Below are positions 17,983 through 26,506 of a DNA stretch of 64,000 nt, in pieces. The notes under the pieces were generated by a model. That model was not told the origin of the DNA. It did no database searches and saw only the letters and a list, made by a program, of their open reading frames with translations. The stretch comes from an uncultured Collinsella sp. (GTDB lineage: Bacteria > Actinomycetota > Coriobacteriia > Coriobacteriales > Coriobacteriaceae). The position numbers were made by a program, and so were the translations under genes. Positions within the stretch are counted from its first letter, which is position 1. Each line of letters opens with the position of its first letter. Location: assembly GCA_900541235.1 (NCBI GenBank), contig UQIW01000008.1, forward strand, positions 1 through 64,000. Reading direction: 5' to 3'.

Positions 17983-18653
17983 TCGCTATCCTCCATAACG
18001 TAGCCCTCTCCAATCCGATTGCGAATCGGGTCGTATCCCAAAGCGCTGCGCAACTTTTTTCGGAGCGACGAGATGTGAACGCGGGTTGCGTTGCTAAAGC
18101 TGTTCACGGTGCTATCCCAAACGTGCTCGATAAGCTCCTCTTGGCTTACCGGTCGCCCCTGATTAAGTATCAGGTATTCCAAGATTCCCGTTTCCTTGCG
18201 TGTAAGAGATAAGGCCTCGCTGCCCACGGAAGCGATGCGCGCCTTGGTGTCAAAGCTGAGTTTTCCGCAGGTTAATACTATGTCGCTTTGTGCGAAGCGC
18301 CTGAGGGTAAGGCTGCGGATCCTTGCCGCAAGTTCGTCCAGATGAAACGGCTTGGTGAGGTAATCGTTGGCGCCGGCATCGAGTCCGTCGACCTTATCGG
18401 ATACTTCGCCACGCGCGGACAGAATCAGCACCTTGGTCTCGCAGTCGGTTTTCCTAAGTTCCCTGAGTACGGTCATGCCGTCGATACGGGGAAGGTTGAG
18501 GTCGAGTACCACGAGGTCAAAGACTTCGACGCCCAGCAGGTCGAGCGCCTCCCGTCCGTCGTGACAGCAGTCGACGCTGTATGCCAGGTTTCGCAAGCTG
18601 CGCGCGATTGCGTCACACAGCGCCCGCTCGTCCTCGACGATCAAAATACGCAT
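17979..18653 (-). CDS. OmpR/PhoB-type response regulator
   Basis: This 224-residue protein has a receiver domain (MRILIVEDER; acidic pocket; phosphorylated Asp51 in VVLDLNLPRIDG; Lys in YLTKPF) followed by a winged-helix DNA-binding domain ending IRNRIGEGYVME. The ATG at 18653 has AAGGAGA 7 bases upstream; a start 6 codons earlier includes this site and is rejected. It is the first gene of the kinase operon and reads away from the redox operon at 18744. Confidence 0.93.
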   Translation of the reverse strand: MRILIVEDERALCDAIARSLRNLAYSVDCCHDGREALDLLGVEVFDLVVLDLNLPRIDGMTVLRELRKTDCETKVLILSARGEVSDKVDGLDAGANDYLTKPFHLDELAARIRSLTLRRFAQSDIVLTCGKLSFDTKARIASVGSEALSLTRKETGILEYLILNQGRPVSQEELIEHVWDSTVNSFSNATRVHISSLRKKLRSALGYDPIRNRIGEGYVMEDSE

Positions 18654-18743
18654 AACAGTCTCCTTGCACATTTCAAATCGCGCTTAACACGGATTTTATA
18701 GTCGATATGGTCCAATGGTCGCGTAACGAAAGGAGTGGTCGAG

Positions 18744-18890
18744 TTGTTCAAAGCGGTAAAACCCATGGTACAGGTCGCTTTGTTGATCGTCGGAATTGCC
18801 ATGGTGTGCTTTGGTGTTATGCGTGGCGAGGCGGATGCCGTGCTGGCCAAAGCGATTAGGCTGTGCTTGGAGTGTATCGGAATTGGATAA
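18744..18890 (+). CDS. Small CXXC membrane protein (CD1871A-like), 48 aa
   Basis: This short frame begins with TTG at 18744, 8 bases after AAAGGAG. It has one transmembrane helix (VALLIVGIAMVCFGVMRGE), then KAIRLCLECIGIG. The C-terminal CLECIG is the hallmark of small CXXC-containing proteins that accompany NapH-like ferredoxin genes in clostridia and Coriobacteriia. Its stop overlaps the start of the next gene (TTGGATAA), indicating translational coupling. It probably passes electrons or forms a thiol relay with the NapH-like protein; this is inferred. Confidence 0.75.
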   Translation: MFKAVKPMVQVALLIVGIAMVCFGVMRGEADAVLAKAIRLCLECIGIG

Positions 18891-19785
18891 AAGAGCAAAC
18901 ACCGCGTCGCATGTTTTGGCCCGATTTCGCGGACTCATTCAGGCGGCGGCGACGCTGGTCACCAACATTCACCTGCCAAACTTTGCCAAAGGCGGCATCT
19001 ATCAGGGCGCGGGGAAAACAGTCTGCGTACCTGGACTTAATTGCTATTCGTGCCCCGCGGCATCGGGCGCGTGCCCCATCGGGTCGTTCCAGTCGGTGGT
19101 AGGTTCATCCAAGTTCAACTTTTCTTACTATGTTACCGGTACGCTCATTTTGCTCGGCGTGCTGCTGGGACGCTTTGTATGTGGCTTTCTGTGTCCGTTT
19201 GGCTGGCTTCAGGAGCTGCTTCATAAGATTCCCGGCAAAAAGTTCTCCACAAAAAAGCTTAAGCCGCTCACGTACATCAAGTACGTCGTGCTGCTGTTTG
19301 CCGTGGTGCTGCTGCCCGTCTTGGTGGTTAACGACGTAGGCATGGGCGACCCGTTCTTTTGTAAGTACATCTGTCCGCAGGGCGTGCTCGAGGGCGCCAT
19401 TCCGCTGGCCATTGCCAACGCCGGCATTCGATCTGCGCTGGGGCAGCTCTTTACCTGGAAACTTGCCGTTCTCATTGCCGTAGTAGTGCTGAGCGTTTTG
19501 TTCTATCGCCCCTTCTGCAAATGGATTTGCCCGCTCGGTGCATTCTATGCGCTCATGAATAGGGTGTCCTTGTTGGGGATTCAGGTTGACGCGTGCAAAT
19601 GCGTCTCGTGCGGCAAGTGTTCAAGGGTTTGTCAGATGGACGTTGATGTGGTCCGCGCGCCCAATCATGCCGAATGTATCCGGTGCGGAAAGTGCATCGG
19701 GGCCTGTCCTGTCGATGCCATCAGCTATCGCTATGGCCTGGATGTGTCGGCGGAAAAGCTTCCCTTGACCGCCGATAAAAAGTAA
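18883..19785 (+). CDS. NapH/MauN-like 4Fe-4S membrane protein
   Basis: This 300-residue membrane protein has about five helices and conserved Cys pairs in turns (GLNCYSCPAASGACPIG, FVCGFLCPFGW, CKYICPQG, CKWICPLGAF). It ends in two ferredoxin clusters (CKCVSCGKCSRVCQ and CIRCGKCIGACPVD). This is the quinol-oxidising or trans-membrane electron carrier type seen in NapH, MauN and RdxA-like proteins. A TTG start at 18883 overlapping the upstream stop is chosen; upstream in-frame ATGs lie inside the CXXC gene. It probably carries reductant across the membrane to the TlpA lipoprotein. Confidence 0.85.
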   Translation: MDKRANTASHVLARFRGLIQAAATLVTNIHLPNFAKGGIYQGAGKTVCVPGLNCYSCPAASGACPIGSFQSVVGSSKFNFSYYVTGTLILLGVLLGRFVCGFLCPFGWLQELLHKIPGKKFSTKKLKPLTYIKYVVLLFAVVLLPVLVVNDVGMGDPFFCKYICPQGVLEGAIPLAIANAGIRSALGQLFTWKLAVLIAVVVLSVLFYRPFCKWICPLGAFYALMNRVSLLGIQVDACKCVSCGKCSRVCQMDVDVVRAPNHAECIRCGKCIGACPVDAISYRYGLDVSAEKLPLTADKK

Positions 19786-19814
19786 ACAAGCTTCGACAAA
19801 ACGGAGGAATGATC

Positions 19815-20786
19815 ATGAAGCTTTCTAAGATTGCGGCCCTGTTTATGGTGCCGGTATTGGCCTTGTGCCTTGTGGCATGTTCGGCGTCCGGTGGCAATGC
19901 GAGCGAATCTGCGAGCTCCGATCCTAAGATCGCAGAACTCACTGCGCAGAAGCCGACCAATGCCGACGAGGCCGCCGAGCTGTATGCGAAGCTCATGAAA
20001 AAGGAGAACGATATCCTTTCGAGTGATAACGCGCTATGGGAAAAGGTATTCAATGCGGCAAATAAAGACTCGGTAATGATTGAGGACGGCAGCAATTACG
20101 GCGATTTCCTGCTCAAGACCATCGACGGTGCCAAGGATGAGTTCACGGCGGATGAGCTTAAGACGCTCAAGGCCGGTGCGCAGCAGATCAAGGAGATCGA
20201 GGACAAGCTCGAGAGCCTGGAGAAGGAGTTCCCCGGCTGTGGAAGCACGCCGAGCTCAGGCGAGAGCGTCGACGCTTCGACCGCTGGCATGACGGCTGGT
20301 GCCAATGCTTCGAGCGAGGCGACGAAGTTCCCCAGCTTTACGGGCAAAGACCTGGATGGCAACGACGTGAGCAGCGACGAGCTGTTCGCTAAGAACAAGG
20401 TCACCGTCATGAACTTCTGGTTCACCACTTGCAAGCCGTGCGTGGGCGAGCTGGGCGATCTTGAGAAACTGAATAAGGAGCTTGCCAAGAAGGGCGGCCA
20501 GGTCGTGGGCGTCAATTCCTTTACGCTCGATGGCAACAAGGGCGAGATTGCGGATGCCAAGGACGTGCTGAGCAAGAAGGGCGTGACATATAAGAACATC
20601 TGGTTCAAGTCGGATAGCGAGGCCGGTAAGTTTACGTCAAATTTGTTCTCGTTCCCGACAACGTATGTCATCGATCAGAATGGCAACATCGTAGGGGATC
20701 CAATCGTGGGAGCCATCAGCTCCGCCGAGCAGCGCGCAGCACTCGACAAGCTTATCGACCAGGCGATTGCGAATAGCGAGCAGTAG
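19815..20786 (+). CDS. TlpA-family thioredoxin-like lipoprotein
   Basis: This 323-residue protein has a lipoprotein signal (KLSKIAALFMVPVLALCLVACS, lipobox LVAC). A helical, acidic N-terminal region (residues about 30-150) is followed by a TlpA/ResA thioredoxin domain with the active site TTCKPC and the cis-Pro region SFPTTYVID. It acts outside the membrane in reducing disulfides or haem thiols. GGAGG sits 7 bases before the ATG at 19815. It is the third gene of the redox operon. Confidence 0.9.
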   Translation: MKLSKIAALFMVPVLALCLVACSASGGNASESASSDPKIAELTAQKPTNADEAAELYAKLMKKENDILSSDNALWEKVFNAANKDSVMIEDGSNYGDFLLKTIDGAKDEFTADELKTLKAGAQQIKEIEDKLESLEKEFPGCGSTPSSGESVDASTAGMTAGANASSEATKFPSFTGKDLDGNDVSSDELFAKNKVTVMNFWFTTCKPCVGELGDLEKLNKELAKKGGQVVGVNSFTLDGNKGEIADAKDVLSKKGVTYKNIWFKSDSEAGKFTSNLFSFPTTYVIDQNGNIVGDPIVGAISSAEQRAALDKLIDQAIANSEQ

Positions 20787-20865
20787 AAAACGCGTAAAGC
20801 ATAGCGAGGATCGTGTGTCGCTGTGCGAAGTAGTCTGCTGCCTTTCAAGATAAGCTCCACCATAT

Positions 20866-20892
20866 AGAGGTCCCGCTCGGGACCTCTTCTTT
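20866..20892 (+). terminator. Intrinsic terminator of the redox operon
   Basis: A 9-bp perfect stem (AGAGGTCCC / GGGACCTCT) with a 4-base loop is followed by TCTTTT, 80 bases after the TlpA stop. It separates this operon from the ABC exporter gene. Confidence 0.8.
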
Positions 20893-21039
20893 TGGGCGCC
20901 GTCCCGTTCGTTTTTTGGCGCGGTTTGTTACATTCCTCACTGGCGTCGGCAAAAAATGGGGATAGAGTAGGACAAAAGCGTCGAATACGAACGGCGGAGG
21001 AGAGCGGGCAGGGTGCCTGCGCAGGAGAGGTTGCCGTCC

Positions 21040-24000
21040 ATGCTGGAGCTCAAAGGTATTTGCAAAAGGTACGTTACGCAGTCGTTTACGCAGGTAGCGC
21101 TCGACAGCGTGAGCCTGTCTTTTCGCGATAACGAGTTCGTGGCCATTCTGGGACCTTCGGGGTCGGGCAAAACTACGATGCTCAACGTTATCGGTGGGCT
21201 CGATCATTTCGATTCTGGCGACCTGCTGATCGACGGTATTTCGACCAAAGACTTTCACGATCGCGATTGGGATGCCTACCGCAACAACCGCATCGGCTTT
21301 GTGTTCCAAAGCTATAACCTCATTCCGCATCAGACCATTTTGGAAAACGTGGAGCTGGCGCTCACGCTCACGGGCGTGGGGCATGCCGAGCGTCGCCAGC
21401 GTGCGCGCGAGGCGTTGGAGAAAGTCGGCTTGGGCGAGCACGTTAACAAGCGCCCGAGCCAGCTATCGGGCGGGCAGATGCAGCGCGTGGCCATTGCCCG
21501 CGCCCTGATTAATGATCCCGAGATTGTGCTGGCAGACGAGCCGACCGGCGCTTTGGATTCAACGACATCCGTACAGGTCATGGATCTGCTCAAGGACGTG
21601 GCACGCGACCGCCTGGTTATCATGGTCACGCACAATCCCGAGCTGGCGTACCAATATGCCACGCGCATCGTCAACCTGGCGGACGGCAAGATCACCGACG
21701 ATTCCGACCCTTTCGATGTCGCTGACGTCACGCGCCGCGAGGCCAAGCCTACGCGCAAAACCTCGATGAGCTTTGTGACGGCGCTGGGGCTTTCTGCCCG
21801 AAACCTTATGACCAAGAAGGGCCGTACGGCCATGACTGCCTTTGCGGGCTCGATTGGCATTATCGGTATCGCAGCGATTCTGGCGCTGTCCAATGGCGTA
21901 AACGGCTACATCAAAAAGGTCGAGGAGGATACGCTCTCGAGCTACCCGCTCACCATTTCCAAGCAGGATTACGACCTGTCGTCCATGATGGGCGGGCAGG
22001 GGGCTGCGGATGACGAGGCGTCCAACGGTGAGGATTTATCTGACGGTACTGGTGGCAAAGCTAAGGGAACCGATAAGATTCCCGTGGTCACGGCCGTAAA
22101 GGATATGTTTGCGAGCGTTAAGTCCAACGACATGACGAGCTTTAAGGCATGGCTCGATGCCGGTGGCGACGGCATCGATAAGGAAGTCAACGCCGTTCAG
22201 TACGGCTACGGTGTATCGCCGGTTGTCTATCGTGCCGGCAAGGGCGACGAGAAACCCGTCCGGCTTGTTCCCAACGCTATGACTGAGGCCATGAGCGGAG
22301 GCGCGAGCTCGGCGGCAACGGTGAGCATGGAATCCATGGGAACCTCGGTCTTTAACGAGATGATTGACGACCAGAGCCTGCTCGACAGCCAGTACGATGT
22401 CGTCGCCGGTCATTGGCCCACGTCTGCCAACGAAGCCGTGATGGTGCTTTCGAGCCGCGGTACGGTGGGCGACTACACGCTCTATAGCATCGGCGCGCTG
22501 GATATCGATGAGCTCAACGACCTGGTTAACAGTGCTATGACGGCCGACGGTGGGGTCAAAGCACCCGAGACCGGTACCGACTTTACCTACGACGATGCGC
22601 TGTCCACGACGTTTAAGGTGCTGTCGCCGGCCGATGCCTATCGCAAAAACGAAGAGACCGGCATGTGGGCTGACATGTCTGGCGACGCCGACTTTATGGC
22701 CGCCAAGGTTGCCGACGGTATCGACGTGCGCATTGTGGGCGTGGTGCGACCTAACGAGACGGCCAATGCGAGTGCATTGTCTCCGGGCATTGCCTATACA
22801 CATGCGCTGACTCGCCGGCTTATGGAGCGCGCCGCCGATTCGCAGATTGTGCAAGAGCAGCTTGCGCATCCCGAGACGGATGTCTTTACGGGCAAGTCTT
22901 TCGATGAACTGCAGGGCGAGGCCAAGCAAGGCGTGGATCTGGGCAGCATGTTCAGTGTGGACGAGGCGGCGCTCAAGAGCGCGCTCTCGTTCGATGCGTC
23001 TGCGCTCTCGGGTGTTGCCGGCGGTATGGACCTGTCGGGTCTTGATTTGTCCGGGCTGGATATTGACCTTTCGGGCGTTGGTAGGGACATCGACTTCAGC
23101 GACATCATGGCAAAAGCACCGGCCCCAGATTTCTCGGGTATCTTTGACGGTCTGGAACTCACGCCCGAGCAAATGCAGCAGGTGGGAACGCTTGCCAACC
23201 AACTGTTTGAGGGCTTTTTGCAGTCTGATCAGTTTAAGGCGCTGTCGCCCGAAGATCTTAAGGACGCGTCAAAGCTCGCTGCCGCATTCTCGACGTATCT
23301 TGAGAATGATGCCGCAGCCCAGCAAATCCTGGCCCAGCTCAAAGCGCTGGGCGGCGATGTTCTTGCCGAGCGCCTGCAACAGGCGATGACCGACTATGTG
23401 CAAAAGCAGCTGGCTCCGTATCTGCAACAGGCTATGGATCAGCTGATGAAGGCGGTTAGCGAGCAGATAGCGTCGACGGTATCATCCCAGCTCAAGGTGG
23501 GCGCGGCAGGGCTCATGGACCAGATGGCGACGCAGATGTCTTCGAGTTTTGCCAACCTGGCGAGCGCTATGCATGTGGATGCGAGCGTCTTTGCCAATGC
23601 CATTCACTTCAACATGGACGCCGAGGACCTGAGCTCGCTCATGATGAGCTATGCCAAGGCTTCGAAGCTCACCTACGACAACAACCTGACCACGCTGGGC
23701 TATGCGGACGAGGCAGACCCCATCTCGGTCAAGATTTTCCCGCGCGACTTTGAGGCCAAGGAGCGCGTACTCGATCACATCGATGCGTACAACAAGCAGG
23801 TCAAAGCCGCTGGCCATGATGATCGGGCAATTTCGTACACCGACTACATGGGCATCATCATGGGTTCGGTGACCGACATCGTGAACACCATCAGCTTGGT
23901 GCTCATCGCATTCGTGAGTATCAGCCTGGTGGTGAGCTCCATCATGATCGGCATCATCACGTACATCAGCGTGCTGGAGCGCAAGAAGGAGATTGGCATT

Positions 24001-24291
24001 CTACGCGCGATCGGCGCATCGAAGCGCAACGTGGCCAACGTATTCAATGCCGAGACCTTTATCGAGGGCCTCATTGCCGGCGTCTTTGCTATTGTCGTCG
24101 TGGTACTCGTGAGCTTCCCGGTCAATGCCTGGGCGCTTGCTGCCAAACAGGTACCCAATCTGATGAGCCTGCCCGTGCAGGATGCGCTGGTACTCATTGC
24201 AATTTCGGTGCTGTTGACGGTCGTTGCCGGCCTGCTGCCTGCCCGCAGCGCATCCAAGAAGGACCCCGTCGAAGCCCTGCGCTCCGAATAA
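21040..24291 (+). CDS. Fused ABC transporter ATPase-permease (MacB/FtsX type)
   Basis: This 1,083-residue protein starts with an ABC ATPase (residues 1-235: Walker A GPSGSGKTT, signature LSGGQMQRVA, Walker B IVLADEPTGALD). One helix (around 265-285) follows, then a very large extracytoplasmic region, then three C-terminal helices of the FtsX/MacB permease core with GIITYISVLERKKEIGILRA. The outer domain includes a LDLSG repeat stretch near residue 665 and a long Gln-rich helical part. The ATG at 21040 follows GGAGAGG. MacB-type proteins work as mechanotransmission exporters for lipoproteins or peptides; the substrate is unknown. Confidence 0.9.
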   Translation: MLELKGICKRYVTQSFTQVALDSVSLSFRDNEFVAILGPSGSGKTTMLNVIGGLDHFDSGDLLIDGISTKDFHDRDWDAYRNNRIGFVFQSYNLIPHQTILENVELALTLTGVGHAERRQRAREALEKVGLGEHVNKRPSQLSGGQMQRVAIARALINDPEIVLADEPTGALDSTTSVQVMDLLKDVARDRLVIMVTHNPELAYQYATRIVNLADGKITDDSDPFDVADVTRREAKPTRKTSMSFVTALGLSARNLMTKKGRTAMTAFAGSIGIIGIAAILALSNGVNGYIKKVEEDTLSSYPLTISKQDYDLSSMMGGQGAADDEASNGEDLSDGTGGKAKGTDKIPVVTAVKDMFASVKSNDMTSFKAWLDAGGDGIDKEVNAVQYGYGVSPVVYRAGKGDEKPVRLVPNAMTEAMSGGASSAATVSMESMGTSVFNEMIDDQSLLDSQYDVVAGHWPTSANEAVMVLSSRGTVGDYTLYSIGALDIDELNDLVNSAMTADGGVKAPETGTDFTYDDALSTTFKVLSPADAYRKNEETGMWADMSGDADFMAAKVADGIDVRIVGVVRPNETANASALSPGIAYTHALTRRLMERAADSQIVQEQLAHPETDVFTGKSFDELQGEAKQGVDLGSMFSVDEAALKSALSFDASALSGVAGGMDLSGLDLSGLDIDLSGVGRDIDFSDIMAKAPAPDFSGIFDGLELTPEQMQQVGTLANQLFEGFLQSDQFKALSPEDLKDASKLAAAFSTYLENDAAAQQILAQLKALGGDVLAERLQQAMTDYVQKQLAPYLQQAMDQLMKAVSEQIASTVSSQLKVGAAGLMDQMATQMSSSFANLASAMHVDASVFANAIHFNMDAEDLSSLMMSYAKASKLTYDNNLTTLGYADEADPISVKIFPRDFEAKERVLDHIDAYNKQVKAAGHDDRAISYTDYMGIIMGSVTDIVNTISLVLIAFVSISLVVSSIMIGIITYISVLERKKEIGILRAIGASKRNVANVFNAETFIEGLIAGVFAIVVVVLVSFPVNAWALAAKQVPNLMSLPVQDALVLIAISVLLTVVAGLLPARSASKKDPVEALRSE

Positions 24292-24292
24292 T

Positions 24293-24319
24293 GTGACAAA
24301 GGGGCAGTCCCTTTGCCAC
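24293..24319. repeat. A-family hairpin repeat (copy 1)
   Basis: The 27-base palindrome gtgacaaagg-n-cctttgccac lies directly after the ABC exporter stop. It matches, with few changes, copies at 56822, 60547 and 61803. Position at a 3' end suggests a dispersed terminator-like repeat. Confidence 0.75.
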
Positions 24320-24344
24320 GTTCGTTGATATGAGAGAAGAGTAG

Positions 24345-25298
24345 ATGATTCTATCGTTGGCCCCTATGGAGGGGATTACCGGGCATGTGTTCCGTCGCGT
24401 GCATGCGGAGTGCTTCGGTGCACTCGATTGCTATTACACGCCGTTTTTGCCGCCGCCGCGGGTGGGCAACCGCTTTGGCGGCAAGGCGTTTAAGGAAGTC
24501 GATCCGGCTAACAACCAAGGGCTTAACGTGGTGCCTCAGTTGATGTCCAAGAACGCGGACGAGTTTGTGTGGGCGGCACAGGTGCTCGCCGACATGGGCT
24601 ACCGCGAGGTCAATCTCAACCTTGGCTGCCCCTCGGGGACGGTTGTTGCCAAGGGCAAAGGATCGGGCTTTTTGCGCAACTTGGATGAGCTCGAGGTGTT
24701 CTTGTGTGATGTGTGCGAGCGCTCGCCGTTGCCGGTATCGGTAAAAACCAGGCTGGGGCTGGAAAGCGACGACGAATACGAGCGCGTACTCGATCTATAT
24801 TGCCGCATGCCGCTGGCAGAGCTGATCGTGCATCCGCGCGTGCAGAAGGACCGTTATGCGGGCTCGCCGCGCAAAGAGTTTTATGGCGAGACGCTGGAGC
24901 GTGCGCCGTTCCCGGTCGCCTACAACGGCGATATTTTTGATCTTGAGGATATGGACGCGCTGGTGGAGGCCTATCCCGGCACGCGCCATGTGATGTTGGG
25001 GCGTGGCCTGCTCGCGAATCCCGCTCTGGCTCGCATGGTCAACGGCGGCCTTGCTGCCACGGCAGCCGAAGTGCAGCGTTTCCACGACACACTGTTTGCG
25101 GCCTATGCAGAAGAGATTGGCGGTAACGCGGTCTTTCGTATGAAGGAGTGGTGGTTCTACGCCAAGTGCGCTTTCGCCGACCCCACTACCGTCCACAAGC
25201 TCGTACGTAAGACCAAAAAGGTCGACGAATACCGCGCCGCCGTCGAGCGCGTCTTTCGCGAGCAGCCACTTGCGCCCATAGCCCGCTTCTACGGCTAG
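24345..25298 (+). CDS. tRNA-dihydrouridine synthase
   Basis: This 317-residue FMN-dependent TIM-barrel protein has MILSLAPMEGITGHVFRR at the N-terminus and the substrate motif NLGCPSGTVVAKGKGSGF, with the catalytic Cys in NLGCP. The flavin phosphate-binding end has NGDIFDLED and HVMLGRGLLANP. It reduces uridines in the D-loop of tRNA. Its length and sequence resemble the DusC/short clostridial Dus group. It is a single gene followed by a B-family hairpin. Confidence 0.92.
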   Translation: MILSLAPMEGITGHVFRRVHAECFGALDCYYTPFLPPPRVGNRFGGKAFKEVDPANNQGLNVVPQLMSKNADEFVWAAQVLADMGYREVNLNLGCPSGTVVAKGKGSGFLRNLDELEVFLCDVCERSPLPVSVKTRLGLESDDEYERVLDLYCRMPLAELIVHPRVQKDRYAGSPRKEFYGETLERAPFPVAYNGDIFDLEDMDALVEAYPGTRHVMLGRGLLANPALARMVNGGLAATAAEVQRFHDTLFAAYAEEIGGNAVFRMKEWWFYAKCAFADPTTVHKLVRKTKKVDEYRAAVERVFREQPLAPIARFYG

Positions 25299-25299
25299 T

Positions 25300-25355
25300 T
25301 AGCCATTGGGGACGTTCTTTAACGACTAGTCATTTTAGAACGTCCCCAATGGCTA
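25300..25355. repeat. B-family hairpin repeat (copy 1)
   Basis: The palindrome tagccattggggacgttct ... agaacgtccccaatggcta begins one base past the Dus stop codon, with a loop containing actagtcat. Related copies or half-copies lie near 26034, 26408, 36577 and 50973. The core GGGGACGTTCTT/AAGAACGTCCCC is conserved. Confidence 0.8.
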
Positions 25356-25374
25356 TGTTGCAAAAGCTGCACGT

Positions 25375-25415
25375 CAGCATCCAAAGATGTCGAAAAATGT
25401 CGACTTTGGATGCTG
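25375..25415. repeat. C-family hairpin (copy 1)
   Basis: Arms cagcatccaaag and ctttggatgctg surround a 17-base loop containing gtcgaaaaatgtcga. The same hairpin recurs at 26452-26506 in the same relation to a B-family arm. The two copies share about 110 bases of near-identical sequence, flanking the ribbon-helix-helix gene and the repeat-rich gap. Confidence 0.8.
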
Positions 25416-25442
25416 GTGTACATGTTTGGGTGTGGTGGGTAA

Positions 25443-25709
25443 CTAGGCAATCATTGCATCAAGCGTGATGAGCTCCCTGAGTCGCTCCGTGCGTGTTTGC
25501 CCATGGCGCTTTGCTTTTGCGTCAAAGGCTTCAAGGACCGATTCGCCCACACGTGCCGACAAGACAGCGCTCGGCTCATCAGAGATCGGCGGCCTTCCCA
25601 GCTTAACGGTGCGGCCTTTCGGCCATTCATCTTTTTCGTAAGCTTCCGCGGCTTTCTCTAACTCTCCAGGGGCAAATCCCATCATTTTTTCAAGCTGCTC
25701 AGCATCCAT
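25443..25709 (-). CDS. Ribbon-helix-helix-like (CopG/antitoxin-type) protein, 88 aa
   Basis: From ATG 25709 (AGGAGG upstream) the protein reads MDAEQLEKMMGFAPGELEKA, an acidic linker (KLGRPPISDE) and a C-terminal module VLSARVGESVLEAFDAKAKR followed by TRTERLRELI. The end fits a ribbon-helix-helix DNA-binding fold. Such proteins are often antitoxins, but no toxin gene is adjacent, so it may be an orphan. A pair of small palindromes lies upstream at 25764-25784. A longer in-frame start is rejected because it reads through the operator. Confidence 0.6.
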   Translation of the reverse strand: MDAEQLEKMMGFAPGELEKAAEAYEKDEWPKGRTVKLGRPPISDEPSAVLSARVGESVLEAFDAKAKRHGQTRTERLRELITLDAMIA

Positions 25710-25763
25710 GGCGCCTCCTATCGATCGACATAATGTCGAGCGCTGGTTCTCGGATTCCCTTTT

Positions 25764-25784
25764 TTGTATACAGTTTTGTAGACA
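25764..25784. promoter_or_regulatory. Putative operator of the ribbon-helix-helix gene
   Basis: TGTATACA (25764-25771, perfect palindrome) and TTGTAGACAA (25775-25784, near-palindrome) are spaced 11 bp centre to centre, about 55-75 bases upstream of the start. Short tandem dyads of this size are typical ribbon-helix-helix operators. Binding is inferred. Confidence 0.4.
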
Positions 25785-25925
25785 AAAATACAAGCAGTTT
25801 ATCGGGACAATTAGCTTGTTTTGATCCGCCTGCTCGATAGGAAATGAGCATTGACGGTTTCGATACTCCTTTGCTTTTCAGCTTGGAATTTGGATGCTCG
25901 TTGAACTTCCGGAGGGGAGCGTTTT

Positions 25926-26012
25926 ATTAAGCTATCGAGATTCTGGGCAGGAGCTCTCACCGGTCTTCGATAGTGGGACCAGCTTAATTCGCGACACAGT
26001 GTGTCGCGAATT
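25926..26012. repeat. Nested inverted repeats with a perfect 27-bp palindrome
   Basis: ATTAAGCT (25926) pairs with AGCTTAAT (25981), and CTATCGA (25932) pairs with TCGATAG (25967), giving a cruciform-like arrangement. Immediately beyond is a perfect palindrome, aattcgcgacaca-g-tgtgtcgcgaatt (25986-26012). No gene is seen here. It could be a strong bidirectional terminator or the footprint of a mobile element. Confidence 0.7.
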
Positions 26013-26106
26013 GGAGTAGTCGTTGGGTGTCCTTCAATGGCTAGTCATACAAGAACGTCCAAGTGCCGGATTTTGTCATTTAGTATCGTTCTCAGCGACT
26101 ATTCTG

Positions 26107-26350
26107 GAGGGTCGTGGTCAATAAAGGGCAAATATGAGTACTGTTGCCATTATGGTTGCATTTATTTTGCTATAAATAGTAGCTCCTGATGAGATTTGTT
26201 CCCATTAGGAGCTACGTTTATTGAACATATGAGGAGAAATAACGTCGTCTGCGGACGAGTGGAACGTTGAATAGTTCCTGAAGTGATCAAAATCGCTGCT
26301 ACTAAACAGGTAGCAGTACTCATATTTGCCCTTTTTTGACCACAGCCCTC
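26107..26350. mobile_element. MITE-like element with about 44-bp inverted ends
   Basis: The two ends are inverted copies: GGTCAATAAAGGGCAAATAT and onward to GTACTG at the left (core 26114-26143) and its complement at 26314-26343 with one mismatch in 30. Weaker pairing extends to 26107-26149 and 26307-26350. The 244-bp interior has no convincing gene, but has a 9-bp hairpin (gtagctcct/aggagctac, 26179-26215). Size, ends and lack of coding fit a miniature inverted-repeat element. No clear target duplication was seen. Confidence 0.6.
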
Positions 26351-26407
26351 TCGGAAACCCTTTCCAGAGGCGTCAAACAGCCATAATCCAAAGGCCATCT
26401 CAAACAA

Positions 26408-26437
26408 CTAGTCATTTAAGAACGTCCCCAATGACTA
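26408..26437. repeat. B-family half-copy
   Basis: The right arm of the B hairpin (ctagtcatttaagaacgtcc, then ccaatgacta) is present without its left partner. It is followed at 26452 by a C-family hairpin, in the same order as at 25322-25415. A further degenerate half-copy lies at 26034-26060. Confidence 0.7.
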
Positions 26438-26451
26438 CCTCTGCAAAAAAC

Positions 26452-26506
26452 TGTACACCAGCATCCAAAGATGTCGAAAAATGTCGACTTTGGATGCTGG
26501 TGTACA
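26452..26506. repeat. C-family hairpin (copy 2), 19-bp perfect stem
   Basis: Arms tgtacaccagcatccaaag and ctttggatgctggtgtaca are exactly complementary around a 17-base loop identical to that of copy 1. It lies 47 bases downstream of the glutaredoxin stop on the convergent side and could end that transcript. Confidence 0.8.

Noticed and set aside
22036..23202. 388-codon minus-strand frame inside the ABC exporter gene
   Set aside because: Shadow frame rich in His/Arg, without start signals.
26001..26407. Two small opposing frames (62 and 81 codons) in the repeat-rich gap
   Set aside because: They run through the inverted ends of the MITE-like element and lack ribosome sites or family features.
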